From a bacterium (GTDB lineage: Bacteria; Patescibacteriota; Minisyncoccia; Phycocordibacterales; Zambryskibacteraceae): DNA of 39,451 nt. Under the pieces are notes generated by a model that worked only from the letters and a program-made list of their open reading frames with translations, did not search any database and was not told where the DNA came from. A program made the translations under genes and the position numbers. Every line of letters begins with the position of its first letter. Within the stretch, counting starts at the first letter, position 1. The stretch lies in the NCBI GenBank assembly GCA_023266935.1, contig JAHFOF010000001.1:64369-103819 (forward strand), given 5' to 3'. This document shows positions 25,198 to 33,384 of the stretch, piece by piece.

Positions 25198-25237
25198 TCC
25201 ATTTACAAAAATTTTTATATAAAATACAAAGCAAATT

Positions 25238-26512
25238 TCACTTTAGGATTTTTTCTAATTCCTCTCTCGCTACCTTCTCATCACTCCACGGAGTCTTTTC
25301 TCCGTCTTTACCCATGATGAATGGATCGGTACCTTTGCCCGTGATTAACACTACATCACCAGATTTTGCTTTCTTGATGGCCGAATGAATCGCTTCACGT
25401 CTGTTCATGATAATAGTTACTTTGTGTTTGGTGAATCCAGGAAGCATATCTTCAATAATTTTCTTCGGATCTTCATCGTACGGATCTTCGTTCGTGAGGA
25501 TGGCCTCACTACAATATTCGTCAGCTACTTTGGCCATCTCCATACGTTTCCATTGATCCCTTCCTCCGCCAGTATTTCCTAATACACAAATTTTTTTCTT
25601 ACCTTCAAAAGTTTTATAAAGCTCGGAGAGTGAGCCGGAAGTGTGAGCGTAGTCCACAACCACATCGAAGTCTTGTTTTTTGTTTTCTAATTTAATAAAT
25701 TCTACTCGGCCTTTAATAATAGAAAGATTCTCTAACCCCTTTTTTATATTTTCTGCAGAAACTCCAAACGCACTTGCTGTCGTAGCTGCTCCGAGCATGT
25801 TGTATAAATTGAACTGTCCACGAAGAGGGGATTTGATGGTTGTGTTTCTGAACACAAACGACACCCCATCATCTGTGGTGGTATAAAGCCCAGCGTCTCT
25901 AATAGAAAACGAATAAGCTTCATCCACACCAAATTTTAGAAAGTCTGGATAAGCTTTGTCATCACTGTTTACCACGATCACTGTTCTTTGTTTTGAACTC
26001 TCGGCCAGCGCTCTGGCTATATCAAGCTTCGCTTCTTTATATTTTTCAAACGAACCATGAGATTCAATATGTTCTGGGGCTAGGTTAGTGAAGACTAAAG
26101 CGTCGAGGTCGATGAATTTATGTCTAAATTGTTTTGAGGCTTCACTTGAAAGTTCGAGGATGACGAGGTCACACTTTGCATCCACTGCTTGTTTAATAAA
26201 TTTTTGAACAAAAAATCTCCCAGGAACGGTCATCTTACGTTTATTCGGAGTTGAGTTTCCTCCGATTTTAAATCTAATGGTGTTTAATAGGGCAGTTTTT
26301 TTATCACTCGCTTCAAAAATTGTGTTTAGCATCTCGCTTGTAGAAGATTTGCCTTTTGTGCCTGTTACCGCGATCACGGTAATTTTTTTAGAAGGGAATT
26401 CATAAATAAAAGCTCCAAGGACAGCGAGTAAATAGTGGTAAGTTGGTGCGAGTGCATCAAAAAGCGATTTCGGGATGAATTTTTTTATGATTCGCAAAAT
26501 ATTATCTACCAT
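25238..26512 (-). CDS. Mur ligase family protein (MurE-like)
   Basis: 'VIAVTGTKGKSSTSEML', 'VFTNLAPEHIESHGSFEKYKEAK', 'DVVVDYAHTSGSL', 'ILTNEDPYDEDP'. Confidence 0.93.
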   Translation of the reverse strand: MVDNILRIIKKFIPKSLFDALAPTYHYLLAVLGAFIYEFPSKKITVIAVTGTKGKSSTSEMLNTIFEASDKKTALLNTIRFKIGGNSTPNKRKMTVPGRFFVQKFIKQAVDAKCDLVILELSSEASKQFRHKFIDLDALVFTNLAPEHIESHGSFEKYKEAKLDIARALAESSKQRTVIVVNSDDKAYPDFLKFGVDEAYSFSIRDAGLYTTTDDGVSFVFRNTTIKSPLRGQFNLYNMLGAATTASAFGVSAENIKKGLENLSIIKGRVEFIKLENKKQDFDVVVDYAHTSGSLSELYKTFEGKKKICVLGNTGGGRDQWKRMEMAKVADEYCSEAILTNEDPYDEDPKKIIEDMLPGFTKHKVTIIMNRREAIHSAIKKAKSGDVVLITGKGTDPFIMGKDGEKTPWSDEKVAREELEKILK

Positions 26513-27083
26513 TTTTTTCTGAAAGCAGTTTCAGGGCTTGTTTTACTCGTTCGCTAGTGTTTTCTATTTCTTTAGAAATCTTTTTTAGAGCATCTCGAGC
26601 ATCCCTCTCACTGTATCCGAGGGAAACCAATGCTTCGAGAGCATCACCTTCGGCTCGCATATTCATACCTTTGTCTGCAGAGGTTGTGACTAATTTATCT
26701 CTAAGTTCCAAAACAATTTTCTCTGCGTTTTTCTTGCCTATACCCGAGACGCGAGTCAGATACGAAGTTTCTTCCTCAGCTACTGCTTGTCTAAGCATTT
26801 CTGGTGTGGCTACATTCAAGATTCCTAGAGCAGTTTTTGGTCCTATGCCTGATATACCGATTAACAATTCAAAAAGATCTAAATTTTCTTTGTCTTTAAA
26901 ACCGTACAAATCCAAAGCATTTTCTTTGACTGCAAGGTAAGTCCAAAGAGAGATTGCCTGTCCGGCAGAGGCGTCCAAGGTGGTTTCCAGAGGAACAAAA
27001 ACTTTGTACCCAACCCCGTTTACATCCACAATCAGGGAATTGGTCTCCTTATGCCTTATTTTGCCTGATATTGTGCCTATCAT
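26502..27083 (-). CDS. ruvA: Holliday junction DNA helicase subunit RuvA
   Basis: 'MIGTISGKIRHKE', 'GISGIGPKTALGIL', 'VSGIGKKNAEKIVLELRDKL'. Confidence 0.95.
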   Translation of the reverse strand: MIGTISGKIRHKETNSLIVDVNGVGYKVFVPLETTLDASAGQAISLWTYLAVKENALDLYGFKDKENLDLFELLIGISGIGPKTALGILNVATPEMLRQAVAEEETSYLTRVSGIGKKNAEKIVLELRDKLVTTSADKGMNMRAEGDALEALVSLGYSERDARDALKKISKEIENTSERVKQALKLLSEKNGR

Positions 27084-27106
27084 GACGATATGATAGCATG
27101 TCCGGT

Positions 27107-27370
27107 ATGCCTATTACTCGTAGTGCAAAAAAGGCCCTCCGAAGCTCGTTCAAAAAACGAGATTTTAATACTATTAGACGAGACAAGGTTTCTAAATCCC
27201 TCAAATCTTTAAAGAAGCTAATTGCTGAAAAAAACAAGAAACAAGCCATGGTGGTTATGCGTACGGTTCAAAAAGCTCTGGACAAAGCGGTCAAAGGTCG
27301 TACTTTGGATAAAAATACAGCATCCAGGAAAAAGTCTCGGCTCTCAAAGATGATAAAAAAGATTAGTTAA
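27107..27370 (+). CDS. rpsT: 30S ribosomal protein S20
   Basis: 'MPITRSAKKALRSSFKKRDFNTIRRDKVSKSLKSLKKLI...' basic S20-like. Confidence 0.88.
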   Translation: MPITRSAKKALRSSFKKRDFNTIRRDKVSKSLKSLKKLIAEKNKKQAMVVMRTVQKALDKAVKGRTLDKNTASRKKSRLSKMIKKIS

Positions 27371-27405
27371 CAAAAAATCTGGGAAATCCCAGATTTTTTG
27401 TTAAC
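27366..27405. terminator. Long perfect-palindrome terminator after rpsT
   Basis: GTTAACAAAAAATCTGGGA-AA-TCCCAGATTTTTTGTTAAC; contains the rpsT stop codon. Confidence 0.9.
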
Positions 27406-27447
27406 ACTTTGTGTTGTTCTTTAATTCTGCGGGTATAGAATTGGGGT

Positions 27448-27867
27448 ATGAAAAATTTAAATTATAGTAAAACGGTTTTAATCATAGGCATTGCGGGTGT
27501 TTTGTTTTCTGGGTATTTAAGTGGAGTGAAGTTTTTCACTTCAACCTGTGCTTTGAGTGAACCTTGCCCATATTTTCTAGGTTATCCAGCTTGTTACTTT
27601 GGTTTCCTTATGTTTGCTGTGCTTTTTGTTTCAGCCTTGCTCGCTCATTATCAAAAAGTTTCAATTTTAGTTTTGGCCAAGGTTCAAAGTTTTGTTTCCG
27701 CCCTCGGGATTCTCTTTGCGGGTTATTTTGTGATTCCAGAAATAGGGAAATTACTTGCTGGGACAAGAAACTACTCTCTAGGCCTTCCTACTTGTGCCTA
27801 CGGTCTGATTTTCTACATCATTGTTTTCTTCCTTTCTGTTAATTATCTTAGAAACAACAGAGGATAA
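27448..27867 (+). CDS. VKOR-like (vitamin K epoxide reductase/DsbB-type) membrane protein
   Basis: 4-TM with 'CALSEPCPYFLGYPACYFGFLMF' and 'GLPTCAYGLIFY'. Confidence 0.65.
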   Translation: MKNLNYSKTVLIIGIAGVLFSGYLSGVKFFTSTCALSEPCPYFLGYPACYFGFLMFAVLFVSALLAHYQKVSILVLAKVQSFVSALGILFAGYFVIPEIGKLLAGTRNYSLGLPTCAYGLIFYIIVFFLSVNYLRNNRG

Positions 27868-27871
27868 TTTG

Positions 27872-27943
27872 TGCTCCCAGTAGGAATCGAACCTACATTT
27901 TAACTTCCGCAAAGTTATGTCCTATCCATTGAACGATGGGAGC
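27872..27943 (-). tRNA. tRNA-Arg(GCG)
   Basis: GCTCCCATCGTTCAATGGATAGGACATAACTTTGCGGAAGTTAAAATGTAGGTTCGATTCCTACTGGGAGCA. Confidence 0.95.
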
Positions 27944-27969
27944 AATATGCCGACTTTATCATACAGAAA

Positions 27970-28440
27970 CTAAAACCCCAAATACTCCAAAATCTTTTCG
28001 ACAAAAGGGAGAGAATAGTATTGCTCTTCCAGTTTTTGTTGGAGCATCTCGTGTAGTTTTTCTACGTCAGTTTTTTCTCCAAGAGGGACGATGATGAGAG
28101 GCATAAACATTTTTTTAGAACGAAGGAGTATTTTTTTATGAGGATGTTCTTCATCAATCCAAAAAGAATGAATGGTGTCGTATGGATATCGTATGTTTGC
28201 TCGAGTAACACCCGCTTCATCGACGGTGATATGAATAGTTTCTGGGGGTCTATTTATAAAAAGGGAGAGAGAAAATGAAGCAACGATGATAAGGATACCA
28301 AAGATGATATTACCGAGGATTATGGCTGCGATAGCCACGGAAGAAGCCACAATGCCTACAGCCCAAAACCAATCCGAGCTTCGTTCTTTGTGTTCGTAGA
28401 TGTGTGCATCCCATTCGATTTTAAAGGTCTGCTTTGCCAT
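27970..28440 (-). CDS. Hypothetical membrane protein (two TM, PH-like C-term)
   Basis: 156-aa ORF with 'WFWAVGIVASSVAIAAIILGNIIFGILIIVASFSLSLFI'. Confidence 0.65.
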   Translation of the reverse strand: MAKQTFKIEWDAHIYEHKERSSDWFWAVGIVASSVAIAAIILGNIIFGILIIVASFSLSLFINRPPETIHITVDEAGVTRANIRYPYDTIHSFWIDEEHPHKKILLRSKKMFMPLIIVPLGEKTDVEKLHEMLQQKLEEQYYSLPFVEKILEYLGF

Positions 28441-28501
28441 ACAAAAATTGTAGCATAAAAGGTTTGATTAATAACCCTCTCTGTGGTTTGATAAGCGTAT
28501 T

Positions 28502-28561
28502 GGAGGAGTGGCTGACCACCGCCTACGGCGGGGCCTCGCCAAAGGCGATGGGTGGTCTAAA
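28502..28561 (+). pseudogene. tRNA-Ser 5' remnant (nt 1-24) split by a 36-bp palindrome
   Basis: GGAGGAGTGGCTGA (28502-28515) and GTGGTCTAAA (28552-28561) match the intact tRNA-Ser at 28818. Confidence 0.88.
28514..28557. repeat. Palindromic repeat, family A, inserted in tRNA-Ser remnant (36-bp insert 28516-28551)
   Basis: GACCACCGCCtacGGCGGGGCCTCGCCaaaGGCGATGGGTGGTC. Confidence 0.85.
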
Positions 28562-28569
28562 ACTAACCG

Positions 28570-28812
28570 ATGTACTTTGTATACATAATTCAAAGCGTTA
28601 AGACAAATCGATATTATATTGGGTACACAAACAATATTGAAAATAGATTAGCCCACCATAATTCTGGAGCATCAACTTATACTAGAAAATATCGTCCTTG
28701 GGTACTTGTTTATTCAGAAAAATTTCCAGATAAGATTTCTGCTTGGAAACGAGAGCGTCAAATTAAATTATTTAAAGGTGGTAATGCATTCAAAAAACTG
28801 TTAGAAATATAG
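28570..28812 (+). CDS. Small GIY-YIG nuclease-domain protein
   Basis: 'MYFVYIIQSVKTNRYYIGYTNNIENRLAHHNSGASTYTRKYRPWVLVYSEKFPDKISAWKRERQIK'. Confidence 0.93.
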   Translation: MYFVYIIQSVKTNRYYIGYTNNIENRLAHHNSGASTYTRKYRPWVLVYSEKFPDKISAWKRERQIKLFKGGNAFKKLLEI

Positions 28813-28817
28813 CTGTA

Positions 28818-28904
28818 GGAGGAGTGGCTGAGTGGTCTAAAGCAACAGTCTTGAAAACTGTCACCTGGGTAACTGGGTCGTGAGTTCGAATCTCACCTCC
28901 TCCG
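28818..28904 (+). tRNA. tRNA-Ser(TGA)
   Basis: GGAGGAGTGGCTGAGTGGTCTAAAGCAACAGTCTTGAAAACTGTCACCTGGGTAACTGGGTCGTGAGTTCGAATCTCACCTCCTCCG. Confidence 0.97.
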
Positions 28905-28908
28905 CAGT

Positions 28909-29133
28909 TTAGATAACTTCAACTTTGTATTTCTTCGAGACGAAGAAGAGGTAGATGATTTCAAGAAGCCCCATCGTGTTTAAAACGAGGATGGCGATGA
29001 ACCAATACTTTTGTCTAAGTTCGCCGGCTTTCCAGAGAGCGAAACCCTTCCAAACCAAGGACCAAACTATGACTAAAAATCCAATAAATGGGTGAGCTGT
29101 TAACCAGCGGGTAAATATGTTTATGTTTGTCAT
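28909..29133 (-). CDS. Small two-TM membrane protein
   Basis: 74 aa 'HPFIGFLVIVWSLVWKGFALWKAGE...WFIAILVLNTMGLLEIIYLFFV'. Confidence 0.75.
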   Translation of the reverse strand: MTNINIFTRWLTAHPFIGFLVIVWSLVWKGFALWKAGELRQKYWFIAILVLNTMGLLEIIYLFFVSKKYKVEVI

Positions 29134-29158
29134 GTGATTATTATACTATAATCATCAA

Positions 29159-29536
29159 ATGAAACTCATGGGTATTGATTATGGGTCCAAGAGGGTAGGC
29201 GTCGCTTCTACAGATGAAGCAGGAGAGTTTGCGTTGCCCAGAATGGTTTTGCCGAATGATGAAAGTTTGCTTCGCAAGGTTCTAGATTTTATAGAAGAAA
29301 ATAAAATCGAGAGGATTGTAGTCGGGGAATCAAAAAATCTAGATGGGAAACCAAATCCAATATTGGACGATATAATCAAGTTTGCCGATACTTTGTCCGA
29401 AGACGGATTAGAAGTTGTGCTTCATCCAGAAGTTTATACTTCAATGGAAGCTCAACAGATTCAAGGCAAGACGACGATGAACGATGCAAGTGCGGCGGCT
29501 ATTATTTTAAAAAGTTATTTAGAAAGAAAACAATAG
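29159..29536 (+). CDS. yqgF: YqgF/RuvX-type RNase H-fold nuclease
   Basis: 'LMGIDYGSKRVGVASTDE', 'IVVGESKNLDGKPN', 'DASAAAIILKSYL'. Confidence 0.9.
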   Translation: MKLMGIDYGSKRVGVASTDEAGEFALPRMVLPNDESLLRKVLDFIEENKIERIVVGESKNLDGKPNPILDDIIKFADTLSEDGLEVVLHPEVYTSMEAQQIQGKTTMNDASAAAIILKSYLERKQ

Positions 29537-29560
29537 TTCGATTAACTCACTATAAATAAA

Positions 29561-29887
29561 ATGGCTACTATAGACGATTTTCTAAAAATAGAAATGAAGG
29601 TTGGTAAAATTTTATCCGTTGAAAACATCGACGGCAGTGAAAAGCTTTTAAAACTTTCTGTTTCTTTCGCTGAAGAGAATCCTCGGCAAGTGCTTTCTGG
29701 GATTAAAAAATATTTTCCTGACCCACAAGTTTTAGTTGGGAAAAAATGTGGATTTGTGACTAACCTTGAACCAAGGGAGATGATGGGTCTAGTCAGCCAA
29801 GCGATGATCATGGCGGCTTCTGCTGAAGATAAAATAAATCTTTTTGAAATCTCCGAAGACATCCCCGAAGGAACGAAGATTAAATAG
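29561..29887 (+). CDS. tRNA-binding domain protein (MetG C-terminal-like)
   Basis: 'MATIDDFLKIEMKVGKILSVENIDGSEKLLKLSV', 'PREMMGLVSQAMIMAA'. Confidence 0.88.
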   Translation: MATIDDFLKIEMKVGKILSVENIDGSEKLLKLSVSFAEENPRQVLSGIKKYFPDPQVLVGKKCGFVTNLEPREMMGLVSQAMIMAASAEDKINLFEISEDIPEGTKIK

Positions 29888-29890
29888 ATG

Positions 29891-29963
29891 TGGGCGATAC
29901 AGGACTCGAACCTGTGACCTTCTCAGTGTAAATGAGTTGCTCTACCAACTGAGCTAATCGCCC
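29891..29963 (-). tRNA. tRNA-Val(TAC)
   Basis: GGGCGATTAGCTCAGTTGGTAGAGCAACTCATTTACACTGAGAAGGTCACAGGTTCGAGTCCTGTATCGCCCA. Confidence 0.97.
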
Positions 29964-30023
29964 GACTTTTCCCGCTACGGCGCGGATGGAACGATACTAA
30001 CATATAATGTATTGTCTGAGTAT

Positions 30024-30105
30024 GGGCATGTGGCGGAATTGGTATACGCGTACGCTTCAGAAGCGTATGTCTCACGACTTGAGGGTTCAAATCCCTCCGT
30101 GCCCA
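30024..30105 (+). tRNA. tRNA-Leu(CAG)
   Basis: GGGCATGTGGCGGAATTGGTATACGCGTACGCTTCAGAAGCGTATGTCTCACGACTTGAGGGTTCAAATCCCTCCGTGCCCA. Confidence 0.97.
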
Positions 30106-30144
30106 CTAAAGAAAAATGTGTTAATTTGAAGCTGTGTTAACTAT

Positions 30145-30216
30145 GTCCTCGTAGCTTAATGGATAAAGCAGAGCTCTTCTAAGGCTTTGATGCAGGTTCG
30201 ATTCCTGCCGAGGACA
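30145..30216 (+). tRNA. tRNA-Arg(TCT)
   Basis: GTCCTCGTAGCTTAATGGATAAAGCAGAGCTCTTCTAAGGCTTTGATGCAGGTTCGATTCCTGCCGAGGACA. Confidence 0.96.
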
Positions 30217-30217
30217 C

Positions 30218-30973
30218 ATGAATTTATCAGACAGAATAATTTTTGAAGATGACGATATCTTGGCCATAAACAAACCAGCCGGAATTGTTGTTCATAGTGA
30301 TGGAAAGACGGTTGAACCAAGTGTTTCTGAATGGTTGGTAAAAAAATATCCTGAAGCAAAGAATGTTGGAGAAATGATCCGGCTCGAGGGGGGTGACATT
30401 ATTGACCGCAGTGGGGTGGTGCATCGTTTGGATCGAGATACTTCAGGGGTTTTGCTTTTGGCTAAAACTCAAAAAGGGTATGAACATCTAAAAAAACAAT
30501 TTCAAGATAGAACAATTCAGAAAACTTATTATGCATTCGTGTATGACAATGTGAAAGAAGATCATGGGACGATTAGTTTGAAGATAGGCAAGAGCCCAAG
30601 TGATTTTAGAAAATATTCTGCGGGGCGTGGAGCGATGGGGGAGATGCGTGATGCGACAACTTATTTTCAAGTGCTTAAACGTGGAGACGGCCTGCCTGCC
30701 GGCAGGCAGGGATTTACTTTGGTTGAAGCGAAACCTAAAACCGGTCGAACACATCAAATCCGCGTGCATTTCACTGCCCAACAGAGGCCGGTAGTGGGGG
30801 ATAAACTTTATGCATCATCCAAAGAAAACATTCTCGGATTCAAACGCCTCGCCCTTCATGCCCGTCGAGTAGAATTCAAAGATTTAAATAATAACCCTCA
30901 AATCCTAGTAGCTGATTTCCCTGAAGATTTCTTAAATGCGTTTAAAGAGATTGGATTTGACAAAATAGTTTAA
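30218..30973 (+). CDS. RluA family pseudouridine synthase
   Basis: 'DILAINKPAGIVVHSDG', 'VVHRLDRDTSGVLLLAKT', 'PKTGRTHQIRVHF'. Confidence 0.94.
   Translation: MNLSDRIIFEDDDILAINKPAGIVVHSDGKTVEPSVSEWLVKKYPEAKNVGEMIRLEGGDIIDRSGVVHRLDRDTSGVLLLAKTQKGYEHLKKQFQDRTIQKTYYAFVYDNVKEDHGTISLKIGKSPSDFRKYSAGRGAMGEMRDATTYFQVLKRGDGLPAGRQGFTLVEAKPKTGRTHQIRVHFTAQQRPVVGDKLYASSKENILGFKRLALHARRVEFKDLNNNPQILVADFPEDFLNAFKEIGFDKIV
30691..30710. repeat. 20-bp perfect palindrome in-frame in the RluA-family CDS (LPAGRQ)
   Basis: CCTGCCTGCCGGCAGGCAGG, encoding G-LPAGRQ-G. Confidence 0.9.
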
Positions 30974-30984
30974 AGGTGTATAAT
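30957..30984 (+). promoter_or_regulatory. Consensus promoter of GC-rich cassette gene
   Basis: TTGACA (30957-30962), 16-nt spacer, TATAAT (30979-30984); -35 overlaps 3' end of the RluA-family CDS. Confidence 0.8.
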
Positions 30985-31070
30985 ACAAAGAGATTGGTAA
31001 GTGGGGGTACCAGTGCTCTTTCAATTCCCCTACCCGTTGAGAGCGGCATTCTCGAATACGGGAGTTGCAC

Positions 31071-31586
31071 ATGCAGGATTCTTGGAACGTCATTTCAGTT
31101 GTTTTTGTCGGGCTCTGTCTTTTTCATGTGTTTTACGAATGGATGGAGCACCGCCGCGCCACCAAGAATGGGGTGGGTCAGAAACTCACCAACCATGACA
31201 CCAAGGAGAACGACGAGAACAAGACTCGTCAGATCCGTGACCATCAGTTCAACATGGGGCGACGGATCCTGAACCTTCTGAAGGCTCAGGAGAAGCTCTT
31301 CAACAGGCTTGGAGTCAGGATCAATGAGTGGTCTGTGGTCGATGACAACGAAAGGTTTGTCATCGACTTCACCCACGGGACAGGGAAGAATGCGGGATCC
31401 ATCCTGCAGTTGACCCTCGACTTCGTGGGGAGGTTCGGTGGGAAGGGCAACGCTTCGATTCATTATGGAGCGTACGGGTCGACAGTCTACTTTGATGTCA
31501 CCGACCAAGCGCCGGATCACTTCATCCCGTACCTCGTCTGGCCGTATCTCCGGCTGTACGAACAGCCTGAAGCGAAGACGCTCTAA
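31071..31586 (+). CDS. GC-rich hypothetical protein with N-terminal TM (accessory cassette)
   Basis: MQDSWNVISVVFVGLCLFHVFYEWMEHRRATKNG...; GGGAG RBS; own promoter and terminator. ATG 31071 preferred over track TTG. Confidence 0.75.
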   Translation: MQDSWNVISVVFVGLCLFHVFYEWMEHRRATKNGVGQKLTNHDTKENDENKTRQIRDHQFNMGRRILNLLKAQEKLFNRLGVRINEWSVVDDNERFVIDFTHGTGKNAGSILQLTLDFVGRFGGKGNASIHYGAYGSTVYFDVTDQAPDHFIPYLVWPYLRLYEQPEAKTL

Positions 31587-31610
31587 AACTAGCCTGAATA
31601 AGGATAACCG

Positions 31611-31638
31611 GGCACCACCTAAGACGTGGTGCCTTTTT
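31611..31638 (+). terminator. Intrinsic terminator
   Basis: GGCACCAC-ctaagac-GTGGTGCC-TTTTTCTTT. Confidence 0.9.
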
Positions 31639-31680
31639 CTTTACATAAAACGGCCTCTGTGTTAGATTATTGCGACTTAT

Positions 31681-32064
31681 ATGAAGAAAATATATTCATC
31701 AGTAAACATAGAAGAGCGACAAAAACTTGATTTTCGAACAGGCGACACCGTGCGTGTTCAACAGAAAATCCAAGAAAAGGGCAAGACTCGTCTCCAAGCG
31801 TTCGAAGGTTTGGTGTTAGCTCGCAAACACGGACTTGAACCGGGTGCGACTTTCACTGTTCGAAGAATGGCCAGTGGTGTAGGTGTAGAAAGAATTTATC
31901 CACTTTATTCTCCAAATATAGACAAGATAGAAGTTGTGAAGAGATCAGCTGTTCGCCGAGCGAAGCTTTATCACATCAGAGACAAGGCGGCTAAGGATAT
32001 TCGTCGACAAATGAGAAATGTGAGAATGGCCAAAGAGGTTGAAGCGACTGAAGTAGTAGAATAA
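31681..32064 (+). CDS. rplS: 50S ribosomal protein L19
   Basis: '[32 protein letters not shown]', '[29 protein letters not shown]'. Confidence 0.95.
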   Translation: MKKIYSSVNIEERQKLDFRTGDTVRVQQKIQEKGKTRLQAFEGLVLARKHGLEPGATFTVRRMASGVGVERIYPLYSPNIDKIEVVKRSAVRRAKLYHIRDKAAKDIRRQMRNVRMAKEVEATEVVE

Positions 32065-32092
32065 TTCTCCTGTTTTGATATAGTGTCGCTAC

Positions 32093-32174
32093 GCTCGGGT
32101 GGCGAAATTGGTAGACGCACTACCTTGAGGTGGTAGCGCCGAAAGGCGTGCTGGTTCAAATCCAGTCCCGAGCA
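32093..32174 (+). tRNA. tRNA-Leu(GAG)
   Basis: GCTCGGGTGGCGAAATTGGTAGACGCACTACCTTGAGGTGGTAGCGCCGAAAGGCGTGCTGGTTCAAATCCAGTCCCGAGCA. Confidence 0.97.
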
Positions 32175-32207
32175 CACTTCGGCTCGTCCGGGCTATAATT
32201 AAATAAT

Positions 32208-32279
32208 GGTGGCTATGGTGTAGCGGTAGCACTCAAGCTTGTGGAGCTTGCTGTTCGGGTTCAACTCCCGATAGCCACC
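32208..32279 (+). tRNA. tRNA-His(GTG), including G-1
   Basis: GGTGGCTATGGTGTAGCGGTAGCACTCAAGCTTGTGGAGCTTGCTGTTCGGGTTCAACTCCCGATAGCCACC. Confidence 0.96.
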
Positions 32280-32302
32280 CCAATCTTAAGAATCTTATTT
32301 AG

Positions 32303-32842
32303 GTGAAAATTACAGTAACAAAACTAGATGTTGCCAGAGGACAATTGGAAACTGCTATTGAATTGTTTTTCAAAGAAGGAGATTCAATTTCAATACATAC
32401 TTTAAGTAGGGCCGCACATGAAATATTAGAGACTATAGGTAAGAAGCAAGGGTTTAACAGCATTCTAGAAGAGGGTTATGAAAAGTTCATACCCAAAGAG
32501 AAGCAAAAAGAAGTGAGAAATAAATTAAGTGAGGTAAAAAATTTCTCCAAACACGGAAGTTTCGATTCTGATAAAAGTATTGAATTCCAACCAGAATTGA
32601 ATACTTATTATTTGTGGGATTCAGCCAGACTGTATCTTTTACTGACTAAAAATCTGACGAAAAATATGGCCATATTTCAAACTTGGTTTTCGGTGAAAAA
32701 CCCCGATGTTTTAACCCCGGAACAACAGCAAAGTGTAAATAGAGAAACTTTGTCTGAGATAACAGATCTTGAAAATAAAAAACAGTTTTATCACGATTTG
32801 TCTGAAGGATATGACGAGCTTAGACGGCGTGGGCTTCTATAA
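32303..32842 (+). CDS. Hypothetical protein (GTG start)
   Basis: 179-aa ORF immediately after tRNA-His. Confidence 0.65.
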   Translation: MKITVTKLDVARGQLETAIELFFKEGDSISIHTLSRAAHEILETIGKKQGFNSILEEGYEKFIPKEKQKEVRNKLSEVKNFSKHGSFDSDKSIEFQPELNTYYLWDSARLYLLLTKNLTKNMAIFQTWFSVKNPDVLTPEQQQSVNRETLSEITDLENKKQFYHDLSEGYDELRRRGLL

Positions 32843-32873
32843 GTTTTACTTTGTTTACTGTTATACTTTTTAA

Positions 32874-33314
32874 ATGACGTTACCAACCCATATTATCCTT
32901 GGGGCAATAATCGGAAAGGTAACTGGAAATTATTCTCTCGCCGTTGTTGCATCAATCGCACCAGATTTAGATCATTTTAGTTCTTATATTAAAAACGGAG
33001 TAATAAAAAATCCGAGGAAATTATGGCACACAATTACAAACGAGGAAGACCCTTATGGTGACCAAAGAGGAATATTTCACAACATAGTATTTTTCATTCT
33101 TGCGTCGATTATATTAATTTTAGTTTTTAAAAATCTTGGGTGGATTATGGTTGCTGGCTGGTTTGGGCATATTATTCTTGATGCTCTTGATGCATCAGAT
33201 TATTGGCCTTTATATCCAAATAAAAGCTTTAATCTTAAGGGCTTTGTTAAATATTTTTCTAAACAGGAAATATTACTCTTTTTGATTTTATTTGTAATTT
33301 ACATTATTTTATAA
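32874..33314 (+). CDS. Membrane protein resembling YdjM/DUF457-type metal-dependent hydrolases
   Basis: 'MTLPTHIILGAIIGKV', 'IAPDLDHF', 'FHNIVFF', 'FGHIILDALDASDYWPLYP'. Confidence 0.7.
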   Translation: MTLPTHIILGAIIGKVTGNYSLAVVASIAPDLDHFSSYIKNGVIKNPRKLWHTITNEEDPYGDQRGIFHNIVFFILASIILILVFKNLGWIMVAGWFGHIILDALDASDYWPLYPNKSFNLKGFVKYFSKQEILLFLILFVIYIIL

Positions 33315-33384
33315 AACAACAAAGTTCTAAATCTATCTATTAAATGTAAATGATCCAATTTTGTTTTACTGGTATAATTAAATT

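Noticed and set aside
24453-25234. Several antisense/alternate-frame ORFs (24453..24818 -, 24815..25234 -, 24910..25317 +)
   Set aside because: GC-rich DNA lacks stops in many frames; only 24489..25097 has a promoter, SD and sensible composition.
30488-30781. Antisense ORF containing 'SLPAGRQAV' opposite the RluA-family gene
   Set aside because: Arises because the palindrome encodes LPAGRQ on both strands; no independent coding evidence.
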